Shown here piece by piece: positions 9,610-20,310 of a DNA stretch of 64,000 bases. The notes beneath the pieces are model-generated. The model did not search any database. It saw only the letters and a program-made list of their open reading frames with translations, and had not been told where the DNA came from. Positions within the stretch are counted from its first letter, which is position 1, and every line of letters begins with the position of its first letter. This stretch comes from Castanea sativa (Eukaryota > Streptophyta > Magnoliopsida > Fagales > Fagaceae): positions 31,706,555-31,770,554 of the forward strand of contig NC_134024.1 of NCBI RefSeq assembly GCF_040712315.1, read 5' to 3'. Made by a program: the position numbers and the translations under genes.

Positions 9610-12063
9610 ATGGAGATGGAAGACACAAACAAATCTGGTTCTTCCTCGCCAAGTGGCTCTCCCTTGAGAACCAAACGTTATCCATTGCCAGCTATGCGGT
9701 CTCCTTTGCCATTTTCATGATCACCCTTGCCATTGTCGCCTGGCAGCTCACCATCAGGATCACCATCACCTTTATGCCCATTAAATAACGAGTAAGTGTT
9801 TGAATTTGTAGTTAATCATGTTTAATTATGATTGGGTTGATACAATTTGTGAATCTGTGTAATTATGAATTTGTGCCTATTAATCAATGAGTATGTGTAA
9901 TAATAAATTTGTGAATATTTGTTTTTATTCTAACTCCCAAACTTCTGAACCAATTAGGAGGCTGAAATCCCCGACGGTGGACTTAGTGGAAGAAGACTTA
10001 GAGGTAAAGGAACAAGAAGGGACAGAGGAAGAGGGAGAGCAAGAGCCTACAAATGAGGACTTGGATACAAGTAGAAAAAGAAAGACTACCTCAGATGTTT
10101 GGGATCATTTTACAAGTAAGAAAGTTGATGGAAATTTTCAAGCCCAATGCCATAATTGTAGCAAACTTTACTTGGGTGATTCTAGCTAAGGTACAACCCA
10201 TTTGCGTAATCATTTAGCAAGATGTCCACGGTTGAAGTTTAAAGATATAAGGGATATGCGACAACAAGTTTTAATTAAACAACAAAATAAGGTGGATGGA
10301 ACTTTGAGTTTAAATGTTTACCAATTTGATCAAGTCAAAGTGAGGAATAATCTTGCTCATATGGTCATCCTACATGAATACACCCTTTCAATAGTTGACC
10401 ACATTAGGTTTAGAGAATTTGTGGCTTAGAGAATTTGTGGCTTCTCTTCAACCTATGTTTAAACTCGTCTCAAGAAATACTTTGAAGAGTGACATTCTTA
10501 AAATCTATGATAATGAGAGGGAGAAAGCTTTGAAGATGTCGGACAAGAATGGAAGTAGGATGACAATTACAACTGATATGTGGACTTCAAGTAACAAAAA
10601 GAGATGGTTTATGGTCATTACCGCTCATTTTATTGATCATACTTGGATGTTGCAAAGCCAGGTTTTAAGGTAATTTTTTTTATCTATAAATTGAATGTTA
10701 AAGACTTTACATTTAGAATGTTCATTAAGTTATGTTATAATTATTCCTATTATTTTTCTAGGTTTGTTTATGTTTCTTCTTCACACACGAAAGATGTCCT
10801 TGCTGAAGTCCTTGTTGATTTTTTTTTAGAGTGGAACATTGATAGGAAGTTGTCCACAATAACTGTTGATAATTGTAGTACTAATGATGCCATGATAAGA
10901 CTTCTCTTGAATAAGCTTGATACTAGTTCTCTTATGTTGGGTGAGTCTATTTGCATATGAGGTGTGTTGCACATATTTTGAATTTGATTGTTCAAGATGG
11001 GTTGTCTCTTATTGGTGATGGTATTGAAAGGGTTCATTATAATGTGATTTATTGGACTGGATCACCAAAAAGGAGGCAGAAATTTGAAGAAAATACATGT
11101 CAATTGCGTGTTCAATGCACCAAAGAGTTAGTCCTAGATTGTAAAACTCATTGGAATTCAACTTACTTAATGCTTTCTACTGCATTGATTTATAAAGATG
11201 TTTTCTCGCGTTTGGCTAAACATGAAACATCTTATACTTGTTTTCCACATGATTATGATTAGGAGTTAGCCAAAGATATTTGTGGGAGGTTGGAGTTGTT
11301 TCATAGTGTGATTGAGTTTTTCTTTGGTCGTAAGTACCCCACAACTAATATGTATTTTACTTGGGTGTGTGAGTTGAATATTGCATTGAATGAATGGAGT
11401 TTGTCTTCAAATGAGATGATAAGTACAACGGCAGAAGGCATGCTTGCTAAATTTAATTATTATTAGGCTAATGTTAGTGTTGTTATGGTTGTTGCTGCTA
11501 TCTTAGATCCAAGATATAAGATGAAGTTATTGGAGTTTTATTATCCTAACATTTATGGTGATAATTCTGATTTGGAGATTGAAAAAATTAAGAATCTTTG
11601 TTATGATTTGCTTGATGAGTATGGAGATATAGATGAGTCCTCTGTAGATAATGAAGGAAGTTCTTATATTCCTGCAAGTACTTCAGGCCTTGTGGCATAA
11701 ATGAAGTTTAGGTTGAGTGGGACAATGTTATCTTTTAATTTGTTTGTGAACAATAGTTCAAGTAGTTCAAAGAAACATGGGAGTGCTAGAATCGAATTTG
11801 ATCATTTCATTGATGAAGGAGTGTTGAAGAGGAGTGAAGATTTTGATATTTTGGGATGGTGGAAAAGTAATGGTCTCAAGTATCCTACTTTACAAAGGAT
11901 TGCAAGAGATATTTTAGCCATTCCTGTCACAACTGTTGCTTCAGAATCTGCCTTTAGCACCAGTGGGAGACTTTTAAGTCCACACTGTAGTAGGCTACAT
12001 CCTAAGACGATAGAGGCAATGATGTGTGCTCAAAATTGGTTACGGAGTGAAATCAATGGTTAA
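9610..12063 (+). pseudogene. hAT transposase (BED finger, RNase H-like core, hAT dimerisation domain)
   Basis: The transposase would bind the terminal inverted repeats and excise the element in the nucleus. Exon 1 (9610-9791) is Ser/Pro-rich. A 166-bp GT-AG intron (9792-9957) joins to an acidic segment and a BED zinc finger (VWDHFTSKKVDGNFQAQCHN, then HLRNHLARC). Core motifs follow: TITTDMWTSSNKKRW near 10562-10606, a 90-bp intron at 10670-10759, TITVDNCSTND, MRCVAHILNLIVQDGL, and CKTHWNSTYLML. The dimerisation domain (11860-12060) has VASESAFSTSGRLLS and LHPKTIEAMMCAQNWL. Stops occur in exon 1 near 9718, at 10187, near 11261, near 11464 and at 11698. A 16-bp duplication at 10411 and a frameshift near 10950 add to the damage, so it is non-functional. 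Confidence 0.9.
10411..10442 (+). repeat. 16-bp exact tandem duplication in the transposase
   Basis: TAGAGAATTTGTGGCT occurs twice in a row (10411-10426 and 10427-10442). Sixteen bases are not a multiple of three, so it shifts the frame and creates a stop after FREFVA. Confidence 0.95.
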
Positions 12064-12908
12064 CAATTGTCTAATTTCTATTTATAAAATCAAAATTGTA
12101 TTTTTATATTTGCTAGTTATAATTTGATGAAGTTTATTCCATTTTTTAATTCATTGTTGTTGTAGGTTCTTCAACTATGTCTGGAGATTGTACACTTCAA
12201 TCAATTCTTGATGATGGGGAGCCTAATGACGAGGATGGGAGTTGTGTCACAGTTGTGGAGGATTAGACATTTTGTATTAATTTCGTAGCCTTTTTAATTT
12301 CTTAGACTTGCTGGATTAATTTGTTGGTTTGTAATTATTCTAAACTTGTGGGATTTATTTTGTAGCTTTTTAATTTTATGGAGTTGTTGGACTTGTGATA
12401 CTTATTTCTTGGATTTGTTGGATTTATTTTATTTTTATGTTTAGCTAGTGATTTTAGCTATGATTTTGTTTATTAATTATTAAATGGTTATCTTAGCTAG
12501 GTGATTTATTGATTTAAAATCTTAGTTATGATTTATTGATTTATAGATGTATAATTAACAGGTGATTTATTGATTTATGATTAACCTATGATTTGGATGC
12601 CATATAATGTGGCCTAAATGCCAAATTTTGGCATTTGGGCCATGTTATATGGCTTGAATGGGCTTGAATCTAGGTAAAAAATCTTAATGGGCTTCAATTC
12701 TTTTTTTTTTGGTTGGGCCACAATTTAGGTTGTCGCTTGGGCCCAAATCTAGTTAGGCTAAATGGAGCCCGCGGGGCCTGGCGGGTCGAGTTTGGGCCTC
12801 GGGAAAATATCCATTTAATAATCGGGCCGGGTCCAAGTCGTTGGTTTGGGCTCGCAGGTCGAGTTCGGGTATGCAAAAATTCGGCCCGTTGCCATTCCTA
12901 GTCACGAA

Positions 12909-13433
12909 TCGATCCTTGCTTAAAATCATCAAGACTCAGCTCGAGGGGGCAAAATGGTATATGGCCAGAAGAGTTGCCAAGCGTACTATGGGCATACAGG
13001 ACAACAACTAGAACGCTTAGAGGAGAGACGCCATTTCGGCAGCGAGGAAATTATCCCAATTGAGGTTGGACTCATAAGCTACAGAGTGGATAATCATGAT
13101 GAGAGAAGGAACAACTAGGCCATGCATCTACAGCTTGACCTAGTGGACAAAGTTAGGGCGATAGTTGAACAAAGGCTAGCACGATACCAGGACCTCATGG
13201 CCAAACACTACAAATCCAAAGTCAGACACAAAGACTTCCAAGATGGGGATCTCTTCCTAAGGAAGGTAATGGGTGCCACAAGAGATCCCTCCTAGGGAAA
13301 GCTTAGACCTAGTTGGGAAGGACCCTACAGAATCATGTCATGGCAAAGGAAAGGTACCTACCACTTGGAGACACTAGGCGGGCAGAAGTTGAACCACCCA
13401 TGGAACACAGAGCACCTAAAAAGATACTACTAG
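12909..13433 (+). pseudogene. Tat-lineage gypsy integrase, C-terminal part
   Basis: This piece encodes the end of a Ty3/gypsy polyprotein: SLLKIIKTQLEGAK, then in another frame [25 protein letters not shown], and later DLMAKHYKSKVRHKDFQDGD and WEGPYRI, ending with a TAG at 13431. These are the last integrase-core residues and the C-terminal domain that binds DNA during insertion. At least two frameshifts (near 12955 and 13045) and several stops disable it. The hAT element interrupts it on the left at GTCACGAA. The style matches the Tat/Athila side of gypsy, supported by the tandem repeats and the antisense ORF that follow. Confidence 0.85.
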
Positions 13434-13639
13434 TAGACGACGGCATGGAGAACAACACTCCTCATTTCCAGTTTACTTCCTTGTAGTTAATTTTTATTAT
13501 CTACAGTACTTTTTAAGCCCAAAGGGAAACTTTTTACTCTTTCAAGAACAATTTTCTACTTATACACGCATTTATCACAATAAGAGGAGTTATTCAGATA
13601 TGACCTGTGTATGTATAGGTCTCTATGAAACTACATCTG

Positions 13640-13975
13640 TGATTAAGTCTATAAGTGGATGGGTTCGTCTCAAGGGGTGCCACCAAATCAACCAGTCCAC
13701 AAGTGGACGAGTTCATTATTAGGTCCACAAGTTGACGAGTCCATCCCATAAGGATGTCATGAAATTACTAAGTCCACAAGTGGACGAGTTCATCCCATAG
13801 GGATGCCTTGAAATTACCAAGTCCACATGTGGACGACTTCAAAACCACGTCCATAAGTGGACAGATCACCCCAAGGGATGCCTACAAAATAATTGAGTCT
13901 ACAAGTGGACGAAATCACTAAGTCCACAAGTGGACAAGTTCAAAACCACGTCCACAAGTGGACGGATCATCCCAA
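13640..13975 (+). repeat. Palindromic minisatellite, block 1 (Tat 3' region)
   Basis: Diverged repeats with the core GTCCACAAGTGGACGA, spaced mostly 25-60 bp apart and mixed with CCCAAGGGATGCC-type segments. The core is an inverted repeat (GTCCAC / GTGGAC around AA). It lies between the integrase gene and an antisense ORF, the zone where Tat-lineage elements often carry tandem repeats. The array resumes at 15388 after an inserted LTR. Confidence 0.85.
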
Positions 13976-15387
13976 TGTTAGGATTAGTGCCCTTAAATCC
14001 TATTGTATAATGCTATGTATGATATTATGTATGACATGATGTATGACTTAATATTGTGATTGATAAAGTTATTTTATTATTATCTAAAATAATGGTAACA
14101 TGAATATGGGACATTATCATATAGTCCATGAGATGCATTGTATGTGATTTATGTGAAAAGTCACAGAAGATGTAGATCACAAGTTCTTTGTAAACTCAGA
14201 ATTTATAGTTCGTAGTCGGTGATGAAATTAGGCATTTCATCTACGAAGACTATAACGTGTCAACTAAGATGATTTGTCTTGATCATGGAAGTGGAGACTT
14301 CTAGTTGATATGTTGATATGTTTTAAGAGTTAAAACATATTGAACAGGACCACTGTGAGATTTATTATTCTCCTAATGACTGTCAAATGAATAATAAATC
14401 TCACGACTTCTATTTGCATGAACTCTTAATCCTGAGAGAATAATGGACTTGATCATGAAGTGTAGGTTGCTTTGATATATCAGGAGTGAGATATGAAGTG
14501 ACGGTCAAAACCTCAGTATGTTGGGCAGCCACATTTAGTGTTGATGGAACATATATTCTCAAGATGGAATTCATAGTCTCTTAATGGAGATATAAAATAT
14601 TCCCTTGAGATAAGTTTAATGGGTTCAGTTATTCAGAGAGTTAGGCCTAACCACTTTAGTAAGAAATTACTAAAGTATATATTTATGAAATTGGATTTCA
14701 TAAATATATAATGAATAACTTTAAAGGATTAAACCGGGTACTCAATGATAAGATGTAGTAATTTACAAAGTGGCAGTCTACATTTATGACTTTGTGTTAC
14801 TACGAATATTTTATGAAGGGGTTACGTGTATAATAAAGTCTTGGGATATAATTTATTAATAAGGCCTAGAGTGCAATTATATTTATATAGTGGTATTAAA
14901 TATAATTAATTGTAACTTTGGACTTGTTAAGAGTTGACGGAAAAGCTCAAGGCCCATTGGAGCTAGTGTCTTATTGGTCCCTTTTGGTCCCACTCCAAGC
15001 CACACACTAAAGCCCAATTGGAAAGGCCTAAAAGGCCAGCCCAATTAGATAATCAGTTAGTTATAAAGGGAGAAACATATAAAATTTTTTATTAGTGAAA
15101 TAATAAACGGTGTGTGAGCAAGTGTGAGACATACTTTCATTCTCCCCTTGAAAACTGATTGAGAGACCACACATCTTGGGCGTAAAGTGGAATTGGAGTG
15201 AAGATTAAAAGTATTCCCAAGTGCTTCTAATCTTTGTTTTGAATTTCTCCACACCAAGGTACGCCATCTTGTTCTTAAATTCTGAAATTTACATAGTGCA
15301 CGTTATCGACCATGAATGAAATAGATCCTTGTTTGTTGCTTCCGCTGTGTGTTTTGTATGAGATACAAAACCAGAATTTTTCCTTCA
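13976..15387 (+). repeat. Solo LTR, family S, copy 1 (1412 bp)
   Basis: Starts TGTTAGGATTAGTGCCC and ends TTTTTCCTTCA, flanked on both sides by the perfect 5-bp duplication CCCAA (13971-13975 and 15388-15392). Removing it restores the minisatellite context. TTATAAAGG at 15061 and AATAAA at 15102 show that the sense strand is plus. No primer site, gag or second LTR is present, so it is a solo LTR left by recombination. Two more copies of the family lie at 23182 and 24412 in reverse orientation. Confidence 0.92.
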
Positions 15388-16160
15388 CCCAAGGGGTGCC
15401 TAAATGGACGAAGTCCTTAAGTGGACGAGTTTATTACGAAGTCCTTAAGTGGACGAAATCATTTCCAACTACACAAGGAAATGATTTTATTACGAAGTCC
15501 ACAAGTGGACGAATTCATTATGAATTCCTTAAGTGGACAAGTTTATTACGAAGTCCTTAAGTGGACGAATTCATTACGAAGTCCACAGATGGATGAATTC
15601 ATTATGAAGTCATTAAGTGGACGATTCCATTACAAAGTCCACAAGTGGACGACTTCATTACTACATGTGGACAAATCTATTACTAAGTCCTCAAAAGGAC
15701 GAGTTCATTACTACGTCCACAAGTGGACAAATCATCCAAGGGATGCTTGGAAATAGTGAGTCCACAAGAGGACGAATTTGCCAAGTCCACAAGTGGAAGA
15801 GTTCATTACTACAAGTGGATGAATTTACTACTAAATCCTCAAAAGGATGAGTTCATTATTTGGTCCATAAGAGGACGAATTTGCCAAGTCCCCAAGCAGA
15901 CGAGTTTATTACTACGTCTGAATTTGTTAATAAGTCCATGAATGGACGGAGATATAAAGTCTATAGATGAACAAATTCATTGCCAAGTCCTTAGGTAAAC
16001 AGAGATATTAAGTCTTTAAGTAGACGAGTTTACTATTGACTCCTTAGGAGGACGGGTTCATTTCCATGGATGTTATAAAATTATTAAGTAGCCGACGGAT
16101 TCAGTGCCAGGTCATTGGCCCGACGGACTCACCCTATGGGTACCCAAAATACACCAAGTC
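15388..16160 (+). repeat. Palindromic minisatellite, block 2
   Basis: Continuation of the array at 13640, denser and more diverged: roughly 25 units of AAGTCCnnAAGTGGACGA with linkers such as ATTCATTA or GTTTATTAC. Most units keep the inverted GTCC...GGAC. Overlapping open frames across 15312-15941 are read-throughs of the repeat, not genes. Units decay towards 16150. Confidence 0.85.
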
Positions 16161-16402
16161 CCTGAAAGACGGGCACACCTAAGTAGACGGGCGCATCCTA
16201 ACATGTATAGTAACACTGAGGCATATGCATCTAAAAATAATAAATCAACATGCAACAAGAGCATGCTAAAAATGACGGATGTAAAATGGTAAACAAACGT
16301 CATAAATAAAAGGAAGTATTTACAACAAAGCCCAAAAACAACAGGGCACTTATTATTGTCTAAAGATAAGATGGAATACATAAAAAGCTAGATAGATAAA
16401 AG
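16161..16402 (-). other. Spacer, 3' flank of the antisense ORF
   Basis: AT-rich sequence after the stop of the antisense ORF. It may be its 3' untranslated region. I see no other feature. Confidence 0.4.
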
Positions 16403-17347
16403 CTAGGCTGAAGGGTTTCGGACGTCTTGAGGATTCTTGTTAGCTTTGGTAAGATTCAGGACATCGTGGGCAACAGGATTCTCGGCGTCTTTCAGAGTAG
16501 GATCTTTAGCAGACGAGATCAAGGGAGTGACGAGCCTCTCCAGAGCAGGTTGAGTAAGAACCACGCCGTTGTCTTTCAGACCCTGCTCAATAGGAGTAGA
16601 GTCAGTCTCGTCATTAGTAGTATTGCCACTAGCAGGGGTCATCAGCAATGGGTCATCCATGGTGACTTTGGATAGGTCAAGGTTTGGGTAGACGGTCTCG
16701 ACTTGCTTCAGGCAGTCATCAAACCCGTCACCATAGTAGACTGCACATGCATCAATGAAAGGCTGGGAAGCCTTGAACTTCGCTATGGCGTCAGCCCTAG
16801 CCGTCAATACCTGCTTATAAAGTGCCATCAGCTCCTTCTCCACGTTTGCCCTTGCCTATTGCACCTTTTCTTGGAGATTAGTTTCCTCATTCAGCTTCTC
16901 CTTCAAAGTCGTCACCTCCTCGTTAAGAGTACGAACGACCCCTTTATATTGCGCCTGTTCATTGGTTAGGGTCTCATTACGCTTCCTAAGCCGACTGTTC
17001 ACCCCTTCCTCGGTGACGCACCTATCTTGAAGTGCCTTCATACGCACCGACGCCTGAAAACGATTCAACCATCAACTAACGAATAAATAATAGAGTGGAA
17101 AGAGTCTAAAAAAGGAGACGTACCCTAGAAAGGTAAAAAAGGCCCAACGCCCCCAAATATTTTGTATCCTACTCGGCACAAGGGTCCAAATCCGTCCCCT
17201 TGATGATTGACTCAACCATCTCAACGGATATCCCTTATGCATGAGAAGACGACGAGAGGTTCCCTAGGTTTAGGGGACCGTCGCCATCATTAAGCCTTTA
17301 CCAGCTCCATGACTTGGTTTGGGAGGCGATGGCTTCTTTGACTATTT
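16403..17347 (-). pseudogene. Antisense accessory ORF of the Tat-lineage element, 3' exons
   Basis: This ORF runs opposite to the upstream integrase. The last exon (17053-16403) encodes a coiled-coil segment rich in Lys/Glu/Leu (VVRTLNEEVTTLKEKLNEE). It continues with FKASQPFIDACAVYYGDGFD, DLSKVTMDDP and a tail without known motifs. One in-frame TAG interrupts it at 16858-16856. A 70-bp intron (17123-17054, minus-strand GTACGT...CAG) separates it from an upstream exon that copia copy A cuts at 17347. Accessory ORFs of this kind, antisense between pol and the 3' LTR, are known in Tat-lineage elements. Their function is unknown to me. The 5' exons are absent here, and a better-preserved relative starts at 53461. 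Confidence 0.72.
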
Positions 17348-18343
17348 TGTTAGGATATATGTGATTCAATGTTAGGAACATATGTCACTATTTTATGTAA
17401 TTGGCTAATCCTTTGACAAAATGCACTTTACTTGTAATTGGGTAGATCTAGGATGTGTTTAATACTTCAAGAAACCTTGTTTCAAGTCCAAGTATTGAAG
17501 CCATGCAAGTCTGTCCAAGATTCAAGTGTGAAAAGTGTTGTTCATTAAAGCTCGACAGCTAGCATCTATCGAGACTTGAAGATCTATTCTAGCCCATGGC
17601 TCGACAGCAGCTCGACAGATAGGGTATCTGTCGAGATTTATGAAACTCAAAATTTCTGGTCTGTTTTCATCCAATTCGTGATTGTACATTTGGGCTTTCT
17701 TTTCTCATAACCCTAGACATATAAATTGATTATTTTAAGGGCCGTCAAAAGTTGCACAGCCAAGAGCATAATTCCTGAAGTGTGACCGCAGACCTAGTTT
17801 TGCTTTAGTTCATCTTTCTTGTGAAGAAGCTACTGTGTTTGTGCATCGTAGGGTTTTGTAACCAAGGAGCTTCTCGATCTTCATCGTGTGATGAACTGAA
17901 GAACTTTACAGCCAACATCCTTCTCTAGTTGGTGATTGAAGTCGCGTATTGGGATCCGCGTAATTGGTTTGTCACGTATTGGGAGTCGTGCATTGAAAAG
18001 GAGAGACTATCACTACAGAACAAGTCCAATTAGGTATTAGGGTAAGGGTTCAACTATAGGTTGATATAAGGTGCTGGGATTCCTTTACTTGTAACCACTT
18101 GTTTTGATAATAGTGAATTCTCGAGAGTGGTGACCTTAAAATCATCCGGTGGGATTTTTGCCGTATTGGTTTTCCCCATTCGTAAACAAATCACCATGTC
18201 AATTTATTTTCCATTGCATACTTTAGTTAATTGGTGATTTGTTTGTGCTACCACACATTTGCATGTTAATTTGATTAATTAATAAACTTGGTTAATTAAT
18301 CAATTAATTTATCACAAGGGGTCAATACATTTTTGGTCTATCA
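17348..18343 (+). repeat. 5' LTR of copia copy A (996 bp)
   Basis: Begins TGTTAGGATATATGTGATTC and ends TTTTGGTCTATCA, followed two bases later by a primer-site-like sequence. It matches both 1002-bp LTRs of copy B over its length. ACATATAAATT near 17714 could be its TATA box. It contains the SIRE-type opening with ACATATGTCAC. Confidence 0.9.
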
Positions 18344-18345
18344 AG

Positions 18346-18360
18346 TAGTATCAGGGTAGA
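18346..18360 (+). promoter_or_regulatory. Degenerate tRNA-Met primer-binding site
   Basis: TAGTATCAGGGTAGA, two bases after the LTR. The standard site is TGGTATCAGAGC. Several mismatches, in line with an old copy. Confidence 0.75.
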
Positions 18361-18414
18361 CACACTCTGATTAGGGTTTAATGTTTACTACGAGATCCAT
18401 TGACCCTGTTTGTC

Positions 18415-20310
18415 ATGGATAGAGGATAGTCTCTTATTATACCTCCTTTATTTGATTGAACTAACTATGCATACTAGAAAGTACGCATGAGAGCTTTCTT
18501 ACAGTCTCTAGATAAGAAGTGTGGCAAGCTGTAGAGATTGGCTGGACCAAGCCAAAGGAAGCGCCGCCCGATTGGGATGATGTTGAGATCAAGGCGGCAA
18601 ACTCGAACAGTAGGGCATTGAATGCTTTATTTAGTGCAGTCACTAATGGGGAGTTCAAAAAGATATCCTCCACTGAAACTTCTAAGGAAGCACGGACCAT
18701 CCTTTAGACAACCTATGAGGGAACTAAGGCTGTCAAGGATTCGAAGTTTCAGAGGCTCACTACAAGTTTCGAAGAGATTAAGATGAAGGAGAATGAGTCA
18801 TTTGATGAGTTCTATGCCAGACTCAAGGACATAGTGAACTCAGCATTTAATCTTGGGGAAACCATCCCAGAACCCAAGATTGTGAGAAAGGTGCTTAGAT
18901 CTCTACCAGAGAGATTCCATGACAAGATCATTGCCATTGAGGATTCAAAGGACATTAACAAAATTCCTTTGACAGAGTATATTGGCAATCTGTAGACTTA
19001 TGAGATGGGTTTGACAAGGATTGGGAAATCAAGCAAGAGCAAGAGTAAGAGCATGGACTTGAAGGCCAAGAGCAGTGACACTGATGAGTCTTCTGTTGAT
19101 AAAAATTCTAAAATGAAGTCCTACATCACCTGACAATTCAAGAAGTTCATGAAGAATGCCAATGCAAAGGGCTTCAACAAGGACTATAAGCAATCTAGTT
19201 CTTCTCAGTTCAAGAGTCAAGACAAAAGGAAGAATGATGCAAGGGATGGCGGTCAATACACTGTTCCCTCAGGACCCAAGTGCTTTTGGTGTCAAGGCTG
19301 CTGACACATGAAACAAGAGTGCACCACTTATCTCAAGTCTATTGTGAGAAGCAAGGCACTTGCTGCTACATTAAGCAACACTAAACCTGAGGAAGATTTC
19401 GAAAATGAGGATGACGGAATCCTAAATACCTTCACCACCACTATCAATCTTACTAAAGGGATGGTAGAAGATGTGGAAGAAGAAGAAAACTTGGTGGAGT
19501 CAAAATTTGAGAAGATGGATAAGCAAGATGACATCCACACTGCCTATGCAAAGTTAAACAAGGTCTCGAAGAAACATGAGAAGTTGTATAGGTTGGCCAC
19601 CAAAAAGCTCAGTGATGTGGAGCTTGAACATGAAGAACTCTCCACAAAGTTTGATGAAGCCAATCAGACTATAGGAGCCTTGAGGTTTGAGAACAATTTC
19701 CTGGCTGAGAAGACCAAGAAGCTTGAGGTAGAACTGTTCCAAGTCAGAGCTTAGCTGGAAAGGACTTCAAGCGCTAAGCTCGATGAGATGCTTAGTTTTC
19801 AGAAATCTGCTTCCGATTGAATCAATTTAGGGTATGATCTCTCTTCTTCTAATATTGCTTCTACTAGTACTACTGTTTTTGTTCCTCCTAGTAATAATGT
19901 TGATATTGAGAACACTAATGTCAAAACTGATTTAACTAGTGAGAATATAGACAAGGGTAAATCTATCTTAAGAGCACCCTTTAAGTAGAATAAGAAAGAA
20001 GCTAAAAACCCTAGGGCTAAGAAGACTAACTCTCGAAAGCCTAAACAGACTCTGTCATCATTGTAGAGCAGCTGGTCATACTTGACCTAATTGCTATAAG
20101 TGGTTAGCCACTCGACAGAGCAACGGCTTGATCGCATTGGGAAACCAGAATCAGTTTCCATCCTTTCTTGCACCTTTTGGAGATCTTCTCAAAGCCCTTA
20201 TGTTCCTTTCGAACTCGAACGATTTTAATTCTTCCCCCTCACTGCCGGTTCAAGGATTTGCTCAAAGGAAAGGTTCTTCCAAGGTGTGGAAGGAAAAGGG
20301 CTTCAAGTGA
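18415..20310 (+). pseudogene. gag: Copia (SIRE-like) Gag, copy A
   Basis: It starts MDRG at 18415 and ends at the TGA at 20308-20310 after KVWKEKGFK. Order: UBN2-type capsid domain (VWQAVEIGWTKPKEAP, LNALFSAVTNGEFKKIS, YARLKDIVNSAFNLGE, KVLRSLPERFHDKI), then a Ser/Lys linker. A first zinc knuckle follows (KCFWCQGC-stop-HMKQEC near 19280-19320), then an acidic region. A long coiled coil comes next (KLYRLATKKLSDVELEHEEL to KKLEVELFQVRA), then a degraded second knuckle near 20050-20110. Stops and frameshifts are numerous, including at 18444, 18705, 18993, 19129 and 19752. Gag would build the particle. No Pol follows. Confidence 0.88.

Larger units (their letters stand above)
8651..12900 (+). mobile_element. 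hAT-family DNA transposon, left end missing
   Basis: Defined by a BED-finger/hAT transposase pseudogene and a right terminus reading GCCCGTTGCCATTCCTA at 12884-12900, the inverse of a TAGGAATGGCAACGGGC-type hAT end. The bases after 12900 (GTCACGAA) would be one copy of the 8-bp target duplication and belong to a gypsy integrase gene. No matching left end or second GTCACGAA occurs near the junction with viral DNA. The left part is therefore absent or lies beyond base 1, separated by the virus. The last 250 bp are rich in GGGCC/CGGGTC motifs, as in this group. Confidence 0.78.

Noticed and set aside
15312..15941. Overlapping plus-strand ORFs with KWTKS/SGRVHYE-type repeats
   Set aside because: They are translations of the palindromic minisatellite. 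No start context or conserved domain; several frames are open together.
13640..16160. CRISPR-like array of palindromic repeats
   Set aside because: Plant nuclear context inside a retrotransposon, no uniform spacers, no cas genes. It is a degenerate minisatellite.
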